Assembly: GCA_008933995.1 (NCBI GenBank)
Contig: WARS01000051.1
Span: 2,914,001 to 2,978,000, forward strand
Source: Datnioides undecimradiatus
Taxonomy: Eukaryota > Chordata > Actinopteri > Lobotiformes > Datnioididae
Direction: 5' to 3'
Length of the DNA stretch: 64,000 bases
The translations under genes and the position numbers were made by a program. Each line of letters opens with the position of its first letter. Position 1 is the stretch's first letter. The notes beneath the pieces were generated by a model that saw only the letters and a list, made by a program, of their open reading frames with translations, was not told where the DNA came from and made no database searches. Of the stretch, positions 1-36,500 are shown piece by piece.

Positions 1-989
1 TGCATTGATTGACAACTAAGAAAAAGACACACATAAGGGCTGCCAGCAGGACCTTTATTTGGAACAGGCTTATAATAGGCAGGTGTTTCTCTGGATTATA
101 TATTCTAATATGTAATGCTTTAGCTGTTATTGGAATTTGAAACACAGTAAGTGTTGATTTTATTTCTACTAAAGAGAAAAATGTCAAAGGTGATACAAAC
201 AAATACAAGAAACATAAATTGAGAGCATCACAGTGGTGGTGGGTGGTGTGGGAATGAATGCTGTGGAAAGGTGCTTCATACTGAAAAACTCTGCAAGTGG
301 GAAAGGGCTGGTCAAGCACTTTAAGGCTAATGTTGAATGATGAAGTGGAAACAGTTGCAGGTGGATGGGCGGGGTCAGGTGACTGATAGGGAACGGGCTC
401 GTTTCAAAATGAGCCAGGCCTGCACACGAACAATCACCCACGGTCATTAGACAGATCTGTATTGACTAGATCCATATTTGCTCACACGCCACGCGCAAGT
501 GGACCATAGCAATCTCACAACATCCAGTCTGCCGCAGGTTTTACAGCCAGGCAACGCGGCTGCTCTCGCCTGATTGCAAGACCCGGGGCATGATGGGAAA
601 TTTTAGATGCTAGAGCACAAGGTGTTTCCACCTGCGTCTGAACTAGGCTAAAGACGTCCTGATTTGAGCACTGCCCTTTACACACAGACGGGAGGAAGTG
701 TCAGCCAAACGTACTTAATTACAAAGCTGTCTATTAAAAGCCCAGTGGCTATGGTTATTATAGGAGGGCCACAAGTTCACTAAAGTAGGACAGAACAGGT
801 TTAACTGCTGGGAAGTCTTAATCCAGATTTCCTCAGTCTGGTGTATTTGCATATTTGTTTGCAGTTTGCTTGGCTCTTCTGTATATTTGTGGTTTCACTC
901 AACATCTTTCTTTCTTTTGGTTTGTGCTCCCACTCTCCCCCTTTCCTCCTGCGTCTCTGCCTCTCCCTGTATGGACTCTATGTGCTCAG
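1..989. other. Non-coding sequence left of the first recognised ehbp1l1 exon
   Basis: No exon could be supported here. The open frames on both strands are short, lack family resemblance and are not bounded by splice sites that fit the downstream gene. The first supported exon to the right needs one base from an upstream exon, so this stretch is most simply an ehbp1l1 intron, with the N-terminal C2-type exons before base 1. A pyrimidine-rich run from about 930 to 989 is the splice acceptor region for the exon starting at 990. Confidence 0.55.
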
Positions 990-25876
<24,887 letters not shown>

Positions 25877-27892
25877 TTCTTTCAAGCTCCAGCCACACGC
25901 GATGCAACCTATCTCTGAGAACGCAGGTTGGAGCAAAACCAAGAATGGGACAATAGGATGTTCGGTCCTGCTTCAACATCCGTCAAACCGATGGGTGGGA
26001 CAGATTGGATGGGAGGACATTTAGGCCCGTCAACAGCTGATTCAAGGAGAGTGTTTCTGCAAAAGAGCACGGTGAAGCAGTTTGCGTGTGTTTCCAATAG
26101 TAACTGTGACGATCCAACCCAGAGTGAGGCTCTGAGAAGTGTAGGCGTAATCGTAACTGAAACGGGCTGTAGCCTAATATCCATAAATCCTATCCGTCTG
26201 TTCGTCTGTTGACACGCCCCCGTGGGATGCTCAGCACCGCGGGCGCTTGACCCACCTGACGGAGGCAGCATCAGTGCCTCACAGACAGCTGCCCGTACCT
26301 TTGGACTGTTAGCTTTGCCGTTCCTGTGCTGTGGTTTTAACTGACTATCCTTACACTGTGTGATTGTGAATGTTAGCTTTGTGTGACTGGAAATGTTCGG
26401 TGTAGATACGAAAATCCTTCGCCAGCACATTTCAAATTCAAAGATAACATGAATTACCCTCTAAAATGAACCATATGATATGCAAGACTAATCATTTGAC
26501 AGTGCTTTCCATGATTATTACATGACGAAATTATTTATTTGCCCATTTTCTGATGTTTCAGGAAGCACCTGACTGTGATTGAGGTAAATGAAGGATTGTG
26601 CTTGGGGTCAAAATGAAAGACTCAGCTGTGGCTACAGAATGATTGTGGCCATGTTTCCATACACAAACCCTGTAGAACAACAGATATTGGGCTAGCACCA
26701 AAGGAAATGACTCTTACTACCTGCAATTTGTCACCACAGTTGCCTTATTACAGGATGTTATACATTAGAAATGTAATGCAAAAGTTCTGCCACTTCAACA
26801 CGTGGAGCAGATTCACGGATTGCGGCTCGTCCATTGGAATTGAATTTCGTCTTCCAACCCTTGTGTTTGTCGTTTGCTTTATTATAATTTTTATCAGAGA
26901 TAAACATCGGTCCAAACTGAGAAAGGCAAATGTCTGATTTTGGTGTGGAAGTGAATGCATCATGTTTTGTGAGCTCCTCTCCAGTGGAGCAGATGGGCTG
27001 AAGGTGCAACTGGAAACAAAGACAAGGAAAGCAGCGGTGGGTCAGGATCAGGTCGCACGTCTTTTAACTTATGGATTCTTATAAAATTTTACTATGTATT
27101 TATTAAACCTGTGTCACCTGGAGAAGCAGCCACACAGACACTCTTAGAAAACTATTTTAGTCGGTCTTGACTTTTATTCTTCAATTCGAGACAAATGTGC
27201 AAAAATAACAACTTTGAAGTCAGGAGATGTAGTTTTTGTTCTGTAAACTGAAGATGTGAATGCCTATGCATGACAAAAGCCAAATGGTTGTTAGCACAAT
27301 TATAACATTTGCTCAAAGTGAATTAACGCATCCATCTGTTGTAAGAGTTAAAGCATGGTTGTGCTTTGAGAAGCTTGATGATGTTCTTACTTCAGCATGA
27401 GAGCGATCTGTAACAGTGACGTCTGTGGGCCTGACGCGTTTTATTTTGTGTGTGTAAAGTTCTCGTGTTGCCATAAAAGCTGTTTGCAGCAGCTCTGACG
27501 CCGCTCTGTGAATCAGTTCCGGCCTGTCAAAGGATCGCTTTCTATGTTACATTTGCACTATTTGTAAAGTTTGGAAAATACAAAACATTTGAATGCCTTT
27601 ACATGTGTTGTGCACTTTTATTTAAATACTATATTTAATTACCACACGAATCTAAAACAGTTTGTCCAGAATGCCTGAGGCTGTCAGTTCCATGGACTCT
27701 CTGGGTCTTTCAGTCTTGGGTCATGGCTCAGTTATGAGTGGAACTGCAGTCCTGCACCTCAGACTCTCAGACTGCATGAAGGTTCCAGGTGTTTATAAGA
27801 CAATATATGAACCTAAGTTCTAAGCTCACCTCATCTATAGTAAATTAGATTTGAAATCAAGGAATATAACATGTCCAGGTCACTCAGGGGCA
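25877..27892 (+). other. ehbp1l1: ehbp1l1 3' untranslated region and downstream flank
   Basis: No coding sequence supported. The only likely poly(A) signal I saw is an ATTAAA variant at 27102-27107; no canonical AATAAA was found between the stop codon and the LINE fragment at 27893, so the 3' end is uncertain. The open frames here overlap on both strands and resemble nothing known. Confidence 0.45.
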
Positions 27893-28670
27893 TTAATTCA
27901 ATTCAGTTCAATTCAATTTTATTTATATAGCACCAATTCACAACAAAAGTCATCTCAGAGCGGGTCTAGACCACACTCATTACTGTTAATTACACCCAAC
28001 AGTTCCACCATGAGCAAGCACTTGGCAACAGTGGCAAGGAAAAACTTCCTTTAACAGGCAGAAACCTTGGGCAGATCCTGGATCAGGGTGGACGGCCATC
28101 TGCCTTGACCGGTTGGGGGGAAAGGGAGAGAGACAGAGAGAGAGAGAGAGACAGGAGGGGCTTTGTCAAACAAGAAGGTTTTAAGCTTTACTTTAAAAGT
28201 AGAGAGGGTGTCTGCCTCTCAGACCCAAACTGGCAGCTGGTTCCACAGGAAAGGCCCGGCCTCCCATTCTACTTTTGGAGATTCTGGGAACCACAAGCAA
28301 ACCTGCTCTCTGGGAGCGAAGCGATCTGTTGGGGTAATAGGGACTTAGCATCTCATTGATGTATAATGGAGCTTGGCCATTAAGAGTCTTGTAGGTAAGA
28401 AGAAGGATTTTAAAATCTATTCTGGACTTTACAGGGAGCCAATGAAGAGAAGCTAGAACTGGAGAAATATCTCTCTTGCTAAATCCCATCAGAACCCTTG
28501 CAGCAGCATTTTGGATGAGTCGGAGGCCTTGCAGTGAGCTAGTCGGACAGCCTGACAACAAGGAATTACAGTAGTCCAGCCTTGAGGTAACGAATGCATG
28601 GACTAGTAGCTCTGTATTTAAAAAGAAAGAGTGGTTTAGGCAACAGTTTGTTAAATTTGCTGTAGACATA
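27893..28670 (-). mobile_element. L2-like LINE, 5'-truncated 3' end with reverse-transcriptase C-terminus
   Basis: Read on the minus strand, the frame from about 28669 to 28193 carries the C-terminal part of a non-LTR retrotransposon ORF2: VTSRLDYCNSLLSG, LQGLRLIQNAAARVL, ASLHWLPVKSRIDFKILLLT and AGLLVVPRISKSRMGGRAF. Beyond 28193 the element continues as the 3' untranslated part (A/G-rich run 28123-28152, then the widespread fish sequence containing tttatttatatagcacc) and ends in a short ATTCA/GTTCA-type tail near 27893. The frame breaks near the C-terminus, so it is a dead, 5'-truncated copy. Clade assignment to L2 is from memory of typical motifs. Confidence 0.8.
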
Positions 28671-28857
28671 GCAAGCTTCAGGTTGACCGTGCATCGAGCA
28701 GCTGTGCATTGCTACAATTTATATTTTGTGAAAGGTTACAGAGCATTTTTTTGAAATTGATTGTTTTTGCTTTTTCTAAAAGTAAAACAGAAGATTCAGC
28801 TGATATAACAAGTCTGTGATTCAAATCAGTGTGAGATATGGACTGGGGGTGGGTGGA
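28671..28857. other. Short spacer between LINE fragment and next repeat
   Basis: Unique-looking AT-rich sequence with no recognised feature. Confidence 0.5.
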
Positions 28858-29356
28858 TGTGACAAGACAGTTCGTCTGAACCCAAACGCACGACTCAGGA
28901 GATGAGGGATTCCAAAAATACACAAGTTTATTAACACACAAAGTAACAACCAAAAGACACTCTACTAGAGGAGGCGAAATAAACACAAAATCACTCTGTC
29001 GAGGATAAAGGCAAAACTCAAAATCACTGACGAAGAAGTAACGATTAGCACTAGGCACAAAGTAACAAATTAATACAAAAATTCAAACAAGGAAATAGGC
29101 ACAATGACGATACTTAGCACAAGGCGAGGAATTATAGACATGGACTTGAGGCTAGCTGACAATGGGACGGGATGAACTTGCACAAGACGGGGAGACACGA
29201 ACACAGGAGGGTAGGGTGCACAGGTAAAGACAATCGGGGCGGGGAAGACAATTAGACGGGTGGGAAACACAAGAGGAAGGGCAAGCCACCTGAAACAAGA
29301 GGGAAGTTTTCAAAATAAAACAGGAAGTCACGAGACAAGCTTTACTTGACTATGAC
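28858..29356 (-). mobile_element. Interspersed repeat, likely non-autonomous element
   Basis: Begins tgacaagacagttcgtctga and ends gactatgaca. Internal sequence is rich in adenine runs separated by short GC-rich words; reversed, it has the look of fish repeats with 'cttcctgttttattttgaaa' near one end. No conserved coding frame: the 126-aa minus-strand frame lacks family motifs. The ends show only a short imperfect inverted match (tgacaagaca / tgtcatagtc), so class cannot be settled. Boundaries are approximate. Confidence 0.45.
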
Positions 29357-29924
29357 AGGATGAGGTGATGGCTGAGTGTAATGTGATGATGTTTCACACT
29401 CACACTATGTTCTTCCACATTTCTGTCACCACTGTGTTTGTTCTTTTCCAATTTCGATACAACAATGCCCCAGGACACCCAGCCAGCTCCTAAAAGAAAT
29501 GGTTTTCCCAGTTTTCTGTGGAGGAACTTGAATGGCCCGCACAGCCTGGCAGTAGCCACCACTGAGGATGCAGAGGTTTGTCCAATGTGTTAACATGTGG
29601 AGATAAAGCTCTGGGTTTAATGGGCAAATACCAATATGTAGTAGTGTCAGTGAATTCATCTAACAAAAGAGAACAGTTTTAAATCACAAAATTATTAGAC
29701 CTAGACAGGGTTTTAAACGAATTACGAAAAGAATGAATTGAATTTAACGGGATATTATCCAGATCATCAGACAAATCAGCAGAATTTATCTGAGACCTAC
29801 TTTTCAATTAAACTCATGGATGGTGTTGTGTCTCAGGGCTCTTTGGATCACTGAAATCAATCTCAGACACCTGTGATAATTAGTTTGCCAGGTGAGCCCA
29901 AATAAAGGAAAAACTACTGAAGAA
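29357..29924. other. Flank or 5' part of the Tc1-type element
   Basis: No gene. The stretch from about 29690 to 29924 may belong to the transposon's left non-coding end, because it has the character of its 5' leader, but no matching right-end copy of this part was found. Confidence 0.35.
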
Positions 29925-31275
29925 GGGTGTTCCACATTATTAAGCAGACCACCATTTTCAAGCAATATGGGAAAGAAAAAGGCTCTCTGGTGCCGAAAAG
30001 TGTGAAATAGCTGAATGCCTTGGACAAGGTATGAAAACCTTAGATATTTCACAAAAACTTAAGCGTGATCGTCATACTGTTAAGAGATTTGTGGCTGATT
30101 CATAGCACACACGGGTTTATGCAGATAAAGACACAATGAGGAAGGTTTCTGCCAGACAAATACATCGGATTAAGAGAGCAGCTGCTAAAATGTCATTACA
30201 AAGCAGCAAACAGGTATTTGAAGCTGCTGGTGCCTCTGGAGTCCCGCGAACATCAAGGTGTAGGATCCACCAGAGGCTTGCAGTTATGCATAAACCTTCT
30301 ATTCGACCACCCCTAACCAATGCTCACAAGCAGAAACGGCTGCAGTGGGCCCAGAAATACATGAAGGCTCATTTTCAAACAGTCTTGGTCACTGATGAGT
30401 ACCGCGCAACCCTGGATGGTCCAGATGGATGGAGTAGTGGATGGTTGGTGGACGGCCACCATGTCCCAACAAGGCTGCGACATCAGCAAGGAGGTGGCGG
30501 AGTCATGTTTTGGGCCAGACTCATGGGGAGAGAGCTGGTCAGCCCCTTCAGGGTCCCTGAAGGTGTGAAAATGACCTCTGAAAAATCTGTGGAGTTTCTG
30601 ACTGACCCCTTTCTTCCATGGTACAAAAAGAAGAACCGTGCTTTCCGTAACAAAATCATCTTCATGCAGGACAATGCACCATCTCATGCTGCAAGGAATA
30701 CCTATGCATCATTGGCTGCTATGGGCATAAAAGGAGAGAAACTCATGGTGTGGCCCCATCCTCCCCTGACCTCAACCCTATTGAGAACCTTTGGAGCATC
30801 CTCAAGCAAAAGATCTGTGAGGGTGGGAGGCAGTTCACATCAGAGCAGCAGCTCTGGGAGGCTGTTCTGACATTCTGCAAAGAAATTCAAGCAGAAACTC
30901 TCCAAAAACTCACAAGTTCAGTGGATGCAAGAATTGTGAAGCTGTTATCAAATAAGGGGTCCTATGTTAAAATGTAACCTGACCTGTTAAGATGTTTTTG
31001 ATTGAAATAGCTTTTGATTTCAGTAAATATGACCTCCTAATGCTGCAAATTCAACAAATGAGCATTTTCAGTTCTTTACAACCTATAAAATGTTTCGAAA
31101 CTCTTATTTTTAACTTATTTTTGAAAAAAATACTGTTATCATTGGGAGGTTTGTTCAATAACATTCGAGTTATAGTGTAACGGTTGATGACTTGAAAATT
31201 ATGCTGACTATCATTCGACTGTTCAGGAAAATCAGAGAAAAATATCATTTGCATAATAATTTGGAACGTGGTGTA
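29925..31275 (+). mobile_element. Tc1/mariner DNA transposon (DD37E type), inactivated
   Basis: Imperfect terminal inverted repeats are visible: gtgttccacattattaagca at about 29928 and, reversed, acgttccaaattattatgca at about 31250-31269 (16 of 20 match). Between them lies a transposase gene with helix-turn-helix-type N-terminus and DDE catalytic domain. Fish genomes carry many such elements. Boundaries are approximate and target-site TA duplications were not firmly placed. Confidence 0.82.
29967..30975 (+). pseudogene. Tc1-like transposase, broken by frameshifts and a stop
   Basis: Starts near the ATG at 29967. A frameshift near 29985-29995 follows at once, an in-frame TAG lies at 30103-30105, and a one-base deletion lies within 30752-30757. 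The long middle part is open (30136-30750). Catalytic acidic residues are still present: Asp at 30394-30396 (VTDEY), Asp at 30670-30672 (MQDNAPSH) and Glu at 30783-30785 (NPIENLW). Allowing for the deletion, 37 residues separate the second Asp and the Glu, a DD37E spacing. The last segment ends near LLSNKGSYVKM. Few lesions suggest a fairly young copy. Confidence 0.85.
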
Positions 31276-32577
31276 ATTCCAGTGTGATGCAGGACAGATA
31301 ATACATGGAACTGAAATAGTTAAAAAGCATAATTTCTTGAATTCATGATGACTGGATGGATTGGATGAAGTACACCACTTGACCTAAAGTATGTGTAGAT
31401 ATGCTCACAAATGTTGGTTTTGAAAAATTAGGAATTGTTTCTATTTTGGGAACTAAAGAGTTGGATTTGGGGAAGAAGGTCGTGGGTGCAGGCAGTTGCA
31501 GTCACTCTTCAGCTTCGCAACCATAGTGTCGTGTATGGGCTGTGGCTTTTCCCTTTGCCCTGAATCTCTCTGGTGGGTCAAAGCTTTTGCAACAAGTTTT
31601 AAAATGTAATCAGAACTGAAAGAGGAAGTCATCACGGCTGTGTTTATTGATTATGATTGGTTGCGTGATCTTCAGTACAGTGCTTCTGAAAGTTTTAACA
31701 TCAAACTCATTTAAAAAGAGACGTTCGGTACAGAGTAGTAAGAGGTTTTATCTGTGGGGATGTTCTGAGATGTAAACAGAGATGTATCTGATGTCAAGAG
31801 TGAAAAGAAACTCATTTGTGCAGCTTCAAAGTCGATCAGACCTCAGCCTGTGGACCTGTGGTTGTTTCATGAAATTAAAAACATGCGTTGCTGTTTTGAC
31901 GTAATCTTTGATGCTAATCGTTCAGAGCCCAGGGGCTGTGAGTGTGTCAGGGGTTTGATGCGACATCACAGCACAAAATGTGCTGAGAATGCACACTGCA
32001 GCTGCAAACGGGCGACACGAGAAAACGCAACTTATCTCCTGAGAGGCGCAGCAAGTTCAACTTCCCTTCACACAGAGAACAAACACTCATCAGTCCATAT
32101 TTCACTACCATGCCATTTTGTGCTTAAGTGATGTCTTTAAAGTGTCACTTTATGGTGAATGTGGGGGGAAATATGGAAATATGGAATATGGTGGAAAATG
32201 AGAACAAGGTGATTCCTCTGGTGCAGTAATGGACAGACACGGGTCGACTTGGACTGGATGGATTGCGCCCAACGAGTGAATTAAACAAAGGGCAAAAACT
32301 TTAACATGTCAACACTTCTAAAGAAAGGACAAGGAAGTGAGAAAGTGTTGCCCAACGCTGTGTGGACAGAATGAGAGGGGAAAATAAAAACCAAACAAAG
32401 ACCACGATGTCTTCAGAGGACTCTGACCTGGTCCCACAGAACGCCATTAAACTGGATGAAATCACGGTTTATCATAACGTCTCGTCGCGTTAGAGTTTAA
32501 AGTTTCATTTGGTTTTTCATTTATTATTGTCAATTTCACAAATTTGATTCTTAACCCAGCTCTGAGTTTAATCCTAT

Positions 32578-32581
<4 letters not shown>

Positions 32582-32608
<27 letters not shown>
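32582..32608. repeat. (AC)13 microsatellite
   Basis: Short AC dinucleotide run in the intergenic region. Confidence 0.93.
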
Positions 32609-33011
32609 GCCATCACTCTTTCTATCAGATTTTAGTGCTACTACAGTTTAATTTGAAAATCTGCATTTGTGCCGATTTGGAGTCACTGGGTCTCATGACA
32701 GGGAAGCTTTTGGAAAAGCTTATTATTATTTATTTTCATTTCAAATATTTATTTACAGTAAGATAATGCCATTACACGTTAGCGACCAAGGATGCACCAC
32801 GAACTGTGTGCTAAGATGCCGCTGGAGACAGATTTTTTGTGAAATACTCAACCTAAGGCTTATTTCATTATATTTGGTGAAATAAACGGGGCGCGCTCCG
32901 CCAAGCTCTGTGACCTTTAGCCATGACCCCGGCCAGCTACAGGAGTCCACGGACTAAACCTGCAAGATGTCAAGTGGTCCGATTCATTTTGCCTATTGTT
33001 TCTTGTAGTGT

Positions 33012-33148
33012 CATATCATCACCCTCTTAAAATAATGGTCATATTTTCAGGTTTTTTTCAAAAAACAGAAACAACTGAACAAAATATAGAGTATGTTTTG
33101 TCAAAAAATGACTTTGGCCATTATTTTAAGAAGGTGACAATATCATAG
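33012..33148. mobile_element. Short MITE-like element with about 30-bp terminal inverted repeats
   Basis: Left arm tatcaccctcttaaaataatgg (with a small insertion) around 33013-33040 and right arm ccattattttaagaaggtga at 33118-33137 are near-perfect inverse copies, extending imperfectly outward to tcatatcat / atatcata. The 70-90 bp between them is AT-rich and non-coding. Typical of a miniature inverted-repeat transposable element; the family was not identified. Confidence 0.65.
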
Positions 33149-33401
33149 CTGTGATCTGGGATTTTTGTTTTATTATAATCTTCGAAGCAGTAACACAATA
33201 CAGGAACTCAGCTGGTCCAGGGGAAGGGAGGCGTAGTTTCCAGAGGAGGAAGGCTTGGCTCAGCAGTTTAATTACAAGCATTCCTCTGAGCCAGATCACA
33301 AGTGGATGTAAACACAGTGGCTCTTCATCCCAACACTCTGACGGGCTGACTGACAACTGGCCCACGGTGGATTACAGCCAGACTGCTACCAAACACAAAA
33401 C

Positions 33402-33507
33402 ATGTCTGTGTGTAACACCACACCGTGGTGTGCCTGGCCTACTTTAATCCTATTGTGGATCTGGATGTGGGAAGGTGGCTGTGATGTACAGAATCAAGCA
33501 GAGGAGG
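33402..33507 (+). CDS. Receptor kinase exon 1: start codon and signal peptide
   Basis: ATG at 33402 in the context aacATGt opens [20 protein letters not shown] and continues [15 protein letters not shown] before the gtgag donor. The hydrophobic core [11 protein letters not shown] followed by GGC is a good signal peptide. The exon ends in phase 1, precisely what the next exon (34855, needing one base) requires, which supports this start. It was not part of any long open frame, so it rests on these two arguments. Confidence 0.7.
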
Positions 33508-36500
33508 GTGAGTGCACTGCGATTCCATGCTCACATAGAACTTTGACGTGATTATATGACGGTATATTAAAACTCTCAGACTTATTGCGTCTGACTGTTA
33601 TTCCAGCACATTCCAGGGGACTATGACGAAGTTGTCAGGAAGTGTTTTAGGAAATGATAAGGCCGCTCAGAACATTTATAAACACATAATGTTTTGTTTA
33701 TTGTAGAACTCTTTCTCTGCACGCATTATATAAGATATAAATGATTGTGTCCCTTAGCATTAGTATATAAGAATAAAAATCCCAGCAGTTATTTTGGTAA
33801 AAACTGCTCTGGGAACAGTACACCTGCAGAATTACTTTAATAGCAGTAAGATCGAAAAATTCTGTTTTTTTAAATTCACTATAGTGGTTAAAATATTTAT
33901 TTCAAAAATAAAAGTAAACAGTCTGAGAGCTGGGAAACAATAAAAACAAAGGTTTATAATGTTGCGACAGTGTAGAGTTCCTTAAAGGGACACAGTGGGA
34001 AGCGCTTTGCCTCTTTATGTTCACTCCGAACAGGATGGCGTTCTTAGGTGATGAAGTCCACATCGCTTCAGTTCAGTCCAAATAATGTGACTTTATTTAG
34101 TGCAAAAGGCTGTGTCACATCTGAATAAGAAGAAATAAAACTTTGAAGGTAGTCAGAGTATTCACTGTCGGGTTATTACTATAGATAGATCAGTGTGTGA
34201 TCTATTATTTAATATTAATAAATCTTATTACTATAATATTGCACCTATTAATCCTGCATCATCTATTAACTGATCATGTGTTTTATACGAAGACTTATAA
34301 TCTGTCAAAATTAGTCTTTCTACAGCTGATAACTCTTAGAACAAGAAGAACAATATGTCACTTGACACAAACTCATCATTAGGAAATGAACAAAGGAGGA
34401 GGCAAACGTGTGTTTTAGCACAAACTTTGACCTGCTGGTGAACTGAAGGAAAAGTCAAGTCATCGAGTTTCTGGGAACCATGAATTTCTATATGCTGTCG
34501 GTTGATTCAGAGTTGAGATATTTAAGGTGGTTTAAAGTGGTGACAGACCTTTAATTGAAGTGCTCAGAAGATCTCCAATTCGTGCAAATGTTTAGGGAGC
34601 GATGCCGGACAACATCCTGATAAAGAGACAGAGAAGATAAACACTATGCTGAGGGATTTGCATGCTGCATCAAAAGCAGCGCAGTATGAAATAAAAGCGC
34701 GCGATGCAAAGCTCTGTCAGGTTTCCCCTGATCTGGGATCTGTGTTTCTGACTGCGTATGGTTCGCTGTCCTGTCAGTCAAAGAGGATCATGTCTGTCAC
34801 TGAAAGCATGGGATGATTCGGCAGCGTTGACGTTCTCTTCTCCTCTGTGTTCAGAGATTTTCCATTCTGACAAACAGAGCAAGCTGGGATGGACTTCCAA
34901 CCCACCCACTGAAGTAAGTTGGACTGCGCAGTGCTGGGTCAAAGTTATGAGACCATGCACTGTCAATGCACTGTATAGTAAAACGAGTTTACACTGAATG
35001 TTTGACCTAATACTAACTGCATTAACATACTGGCATGAGGGAAACTGTAACGTTATAATCTGATACATTACCTACATGTGATTAATACAGCACTGTAAAG
35101 ACATTTCACCTCATTTACCACATTTTCATTCACAATATGGATTTTAGAAAGTTGGCATTTTGCATGGAAGCTTCCTGGAAGATTAACTGAACTATATCCG
35201 AGTTAACACTGCATAAACATTCAGTTTAGCCCTGGTGTTGATCCATGAGGTTGTCGGGTCTCATCAGGATTTGTGTGTCTGGAGTTTTCCCCTGCAGCTT
35301 TTCACTGACTGTGTCTTTCCCACTTTCCTGTTGTCCCAGTGGGATGAAGTCCGTCTCAGAGTGGATAGAGAGAGTCCAGTGCCTGTGCTCCAAGCATGTA
35401 AAAGAAGCATGATGAGAAGTATTTTAAGTCAACGGATGGAGCGTAAAGATGCCCGCTATCTACTCATGGACATTGCGTTTGCTCAAGAAATGGAGCCATC
35501 TGGTGTACTCAACCCACTGCAAGTTCACCTTTTTGACTCAGACACACTCACCACAATGTTTGGCAATGCTGTCACAGTCCTGAGCCTGAAGACATCGAAG
35601 CCATTTCCTGACACGGTCCACCCAAACCAGATATCCAGCTACCTGAACCGCAGCCTGGCTCTGAACCTGGGCCCAGTCAGCAGGAGAGGCTTCCAGCTCG
35701 CCTTCTCCTACTCTGGAGAGTGTGTGTTGGTAACGTCCATCAGACTGTACTACAGGAGGTGCCCTGACATTGTGGCTCAGCTGGCCTCCTTTAAGGGGAC
35801 AGCGGCTGGGTCAGGCCCTGTGACAGGTTCCTGTGTGAAAGGAGCTGTGGAGGTCTCTCCACCTGTTACAGAGTGTAATGTGGATGGAGTATGGGGCCCA
35901 CTGCAGGGGGGATGCGCCTGCCAACCTGGGCACCAAATGATGAATGTCACCTGTCAAGGTATGGAGATGATCTGTTTCATATTGTTTATCCGTAACTCAT
36001 TCACTGGCGAGGGGCACACCATTAATGAAGCATATGAAAGATGAGATAAAGAACTTAGGCCAATTCTTCGGGTGTTGCTGAGTTTGGGGAAGGTTCAGAT
36101 GGGAATCAGCCGTAGCCCCCGGGCACGATGGACCCCCATAGGGACCTAGAGTTAGTCAGAAGGAGAGAAAGAAATAACAGGAAGACAATGGTTGGAGGGA
36201 AGGTTGTTGAATGTGATAGAGAAAATAGGGGAAAGAGGGCTGTTAGGGTATTTACAGGGAAGTGACACATTTAGGTGTGGTCCTGCATGTTTCACTGATA
36301 GCTCCAACTAATTTTTAAACAGTTTGTCATCAAACAGTATTTATACTGTGCCTGCTAAAGTAACTTTTACTCACACTCCAGGAAAGTGGGTGAGAGATGC
36401 AGGTGACAGCTTGCACATTTTTCCGATTCATTAAAAGAGAAAGAAAAACTTTCATGTGCGGTTAAAGTCAGAATATAGAATTTAAAGTTGGGATCTGTGA

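Larger units (their letters stand above)
31276..33401. other. Intergenic region between ehbp1l1 side and the receptor kinase
   Basis: No gene recognised. Holds a short (CA)n at 32582-32608 and a hairpin MITE-like element at 33012-33148. The region must include the promoter and any non-coding first exon of the downstream receptor kinase; no TATA box could be assigned. Confidence 0.5.

Noticed and set aside
28193-28669. 158-aa minus-strand frame as a host gene
   Set aside because: Its motifs belong to the ORF2 C-terminus of L2-like LINEs and it is followed by a typical LINE 3' tail.
30136-30870. Intact transposase gene
   Set aside because: A frameshift and a stop lie upstream, and a one-base deletion removes the Glu-containing part from the frame.
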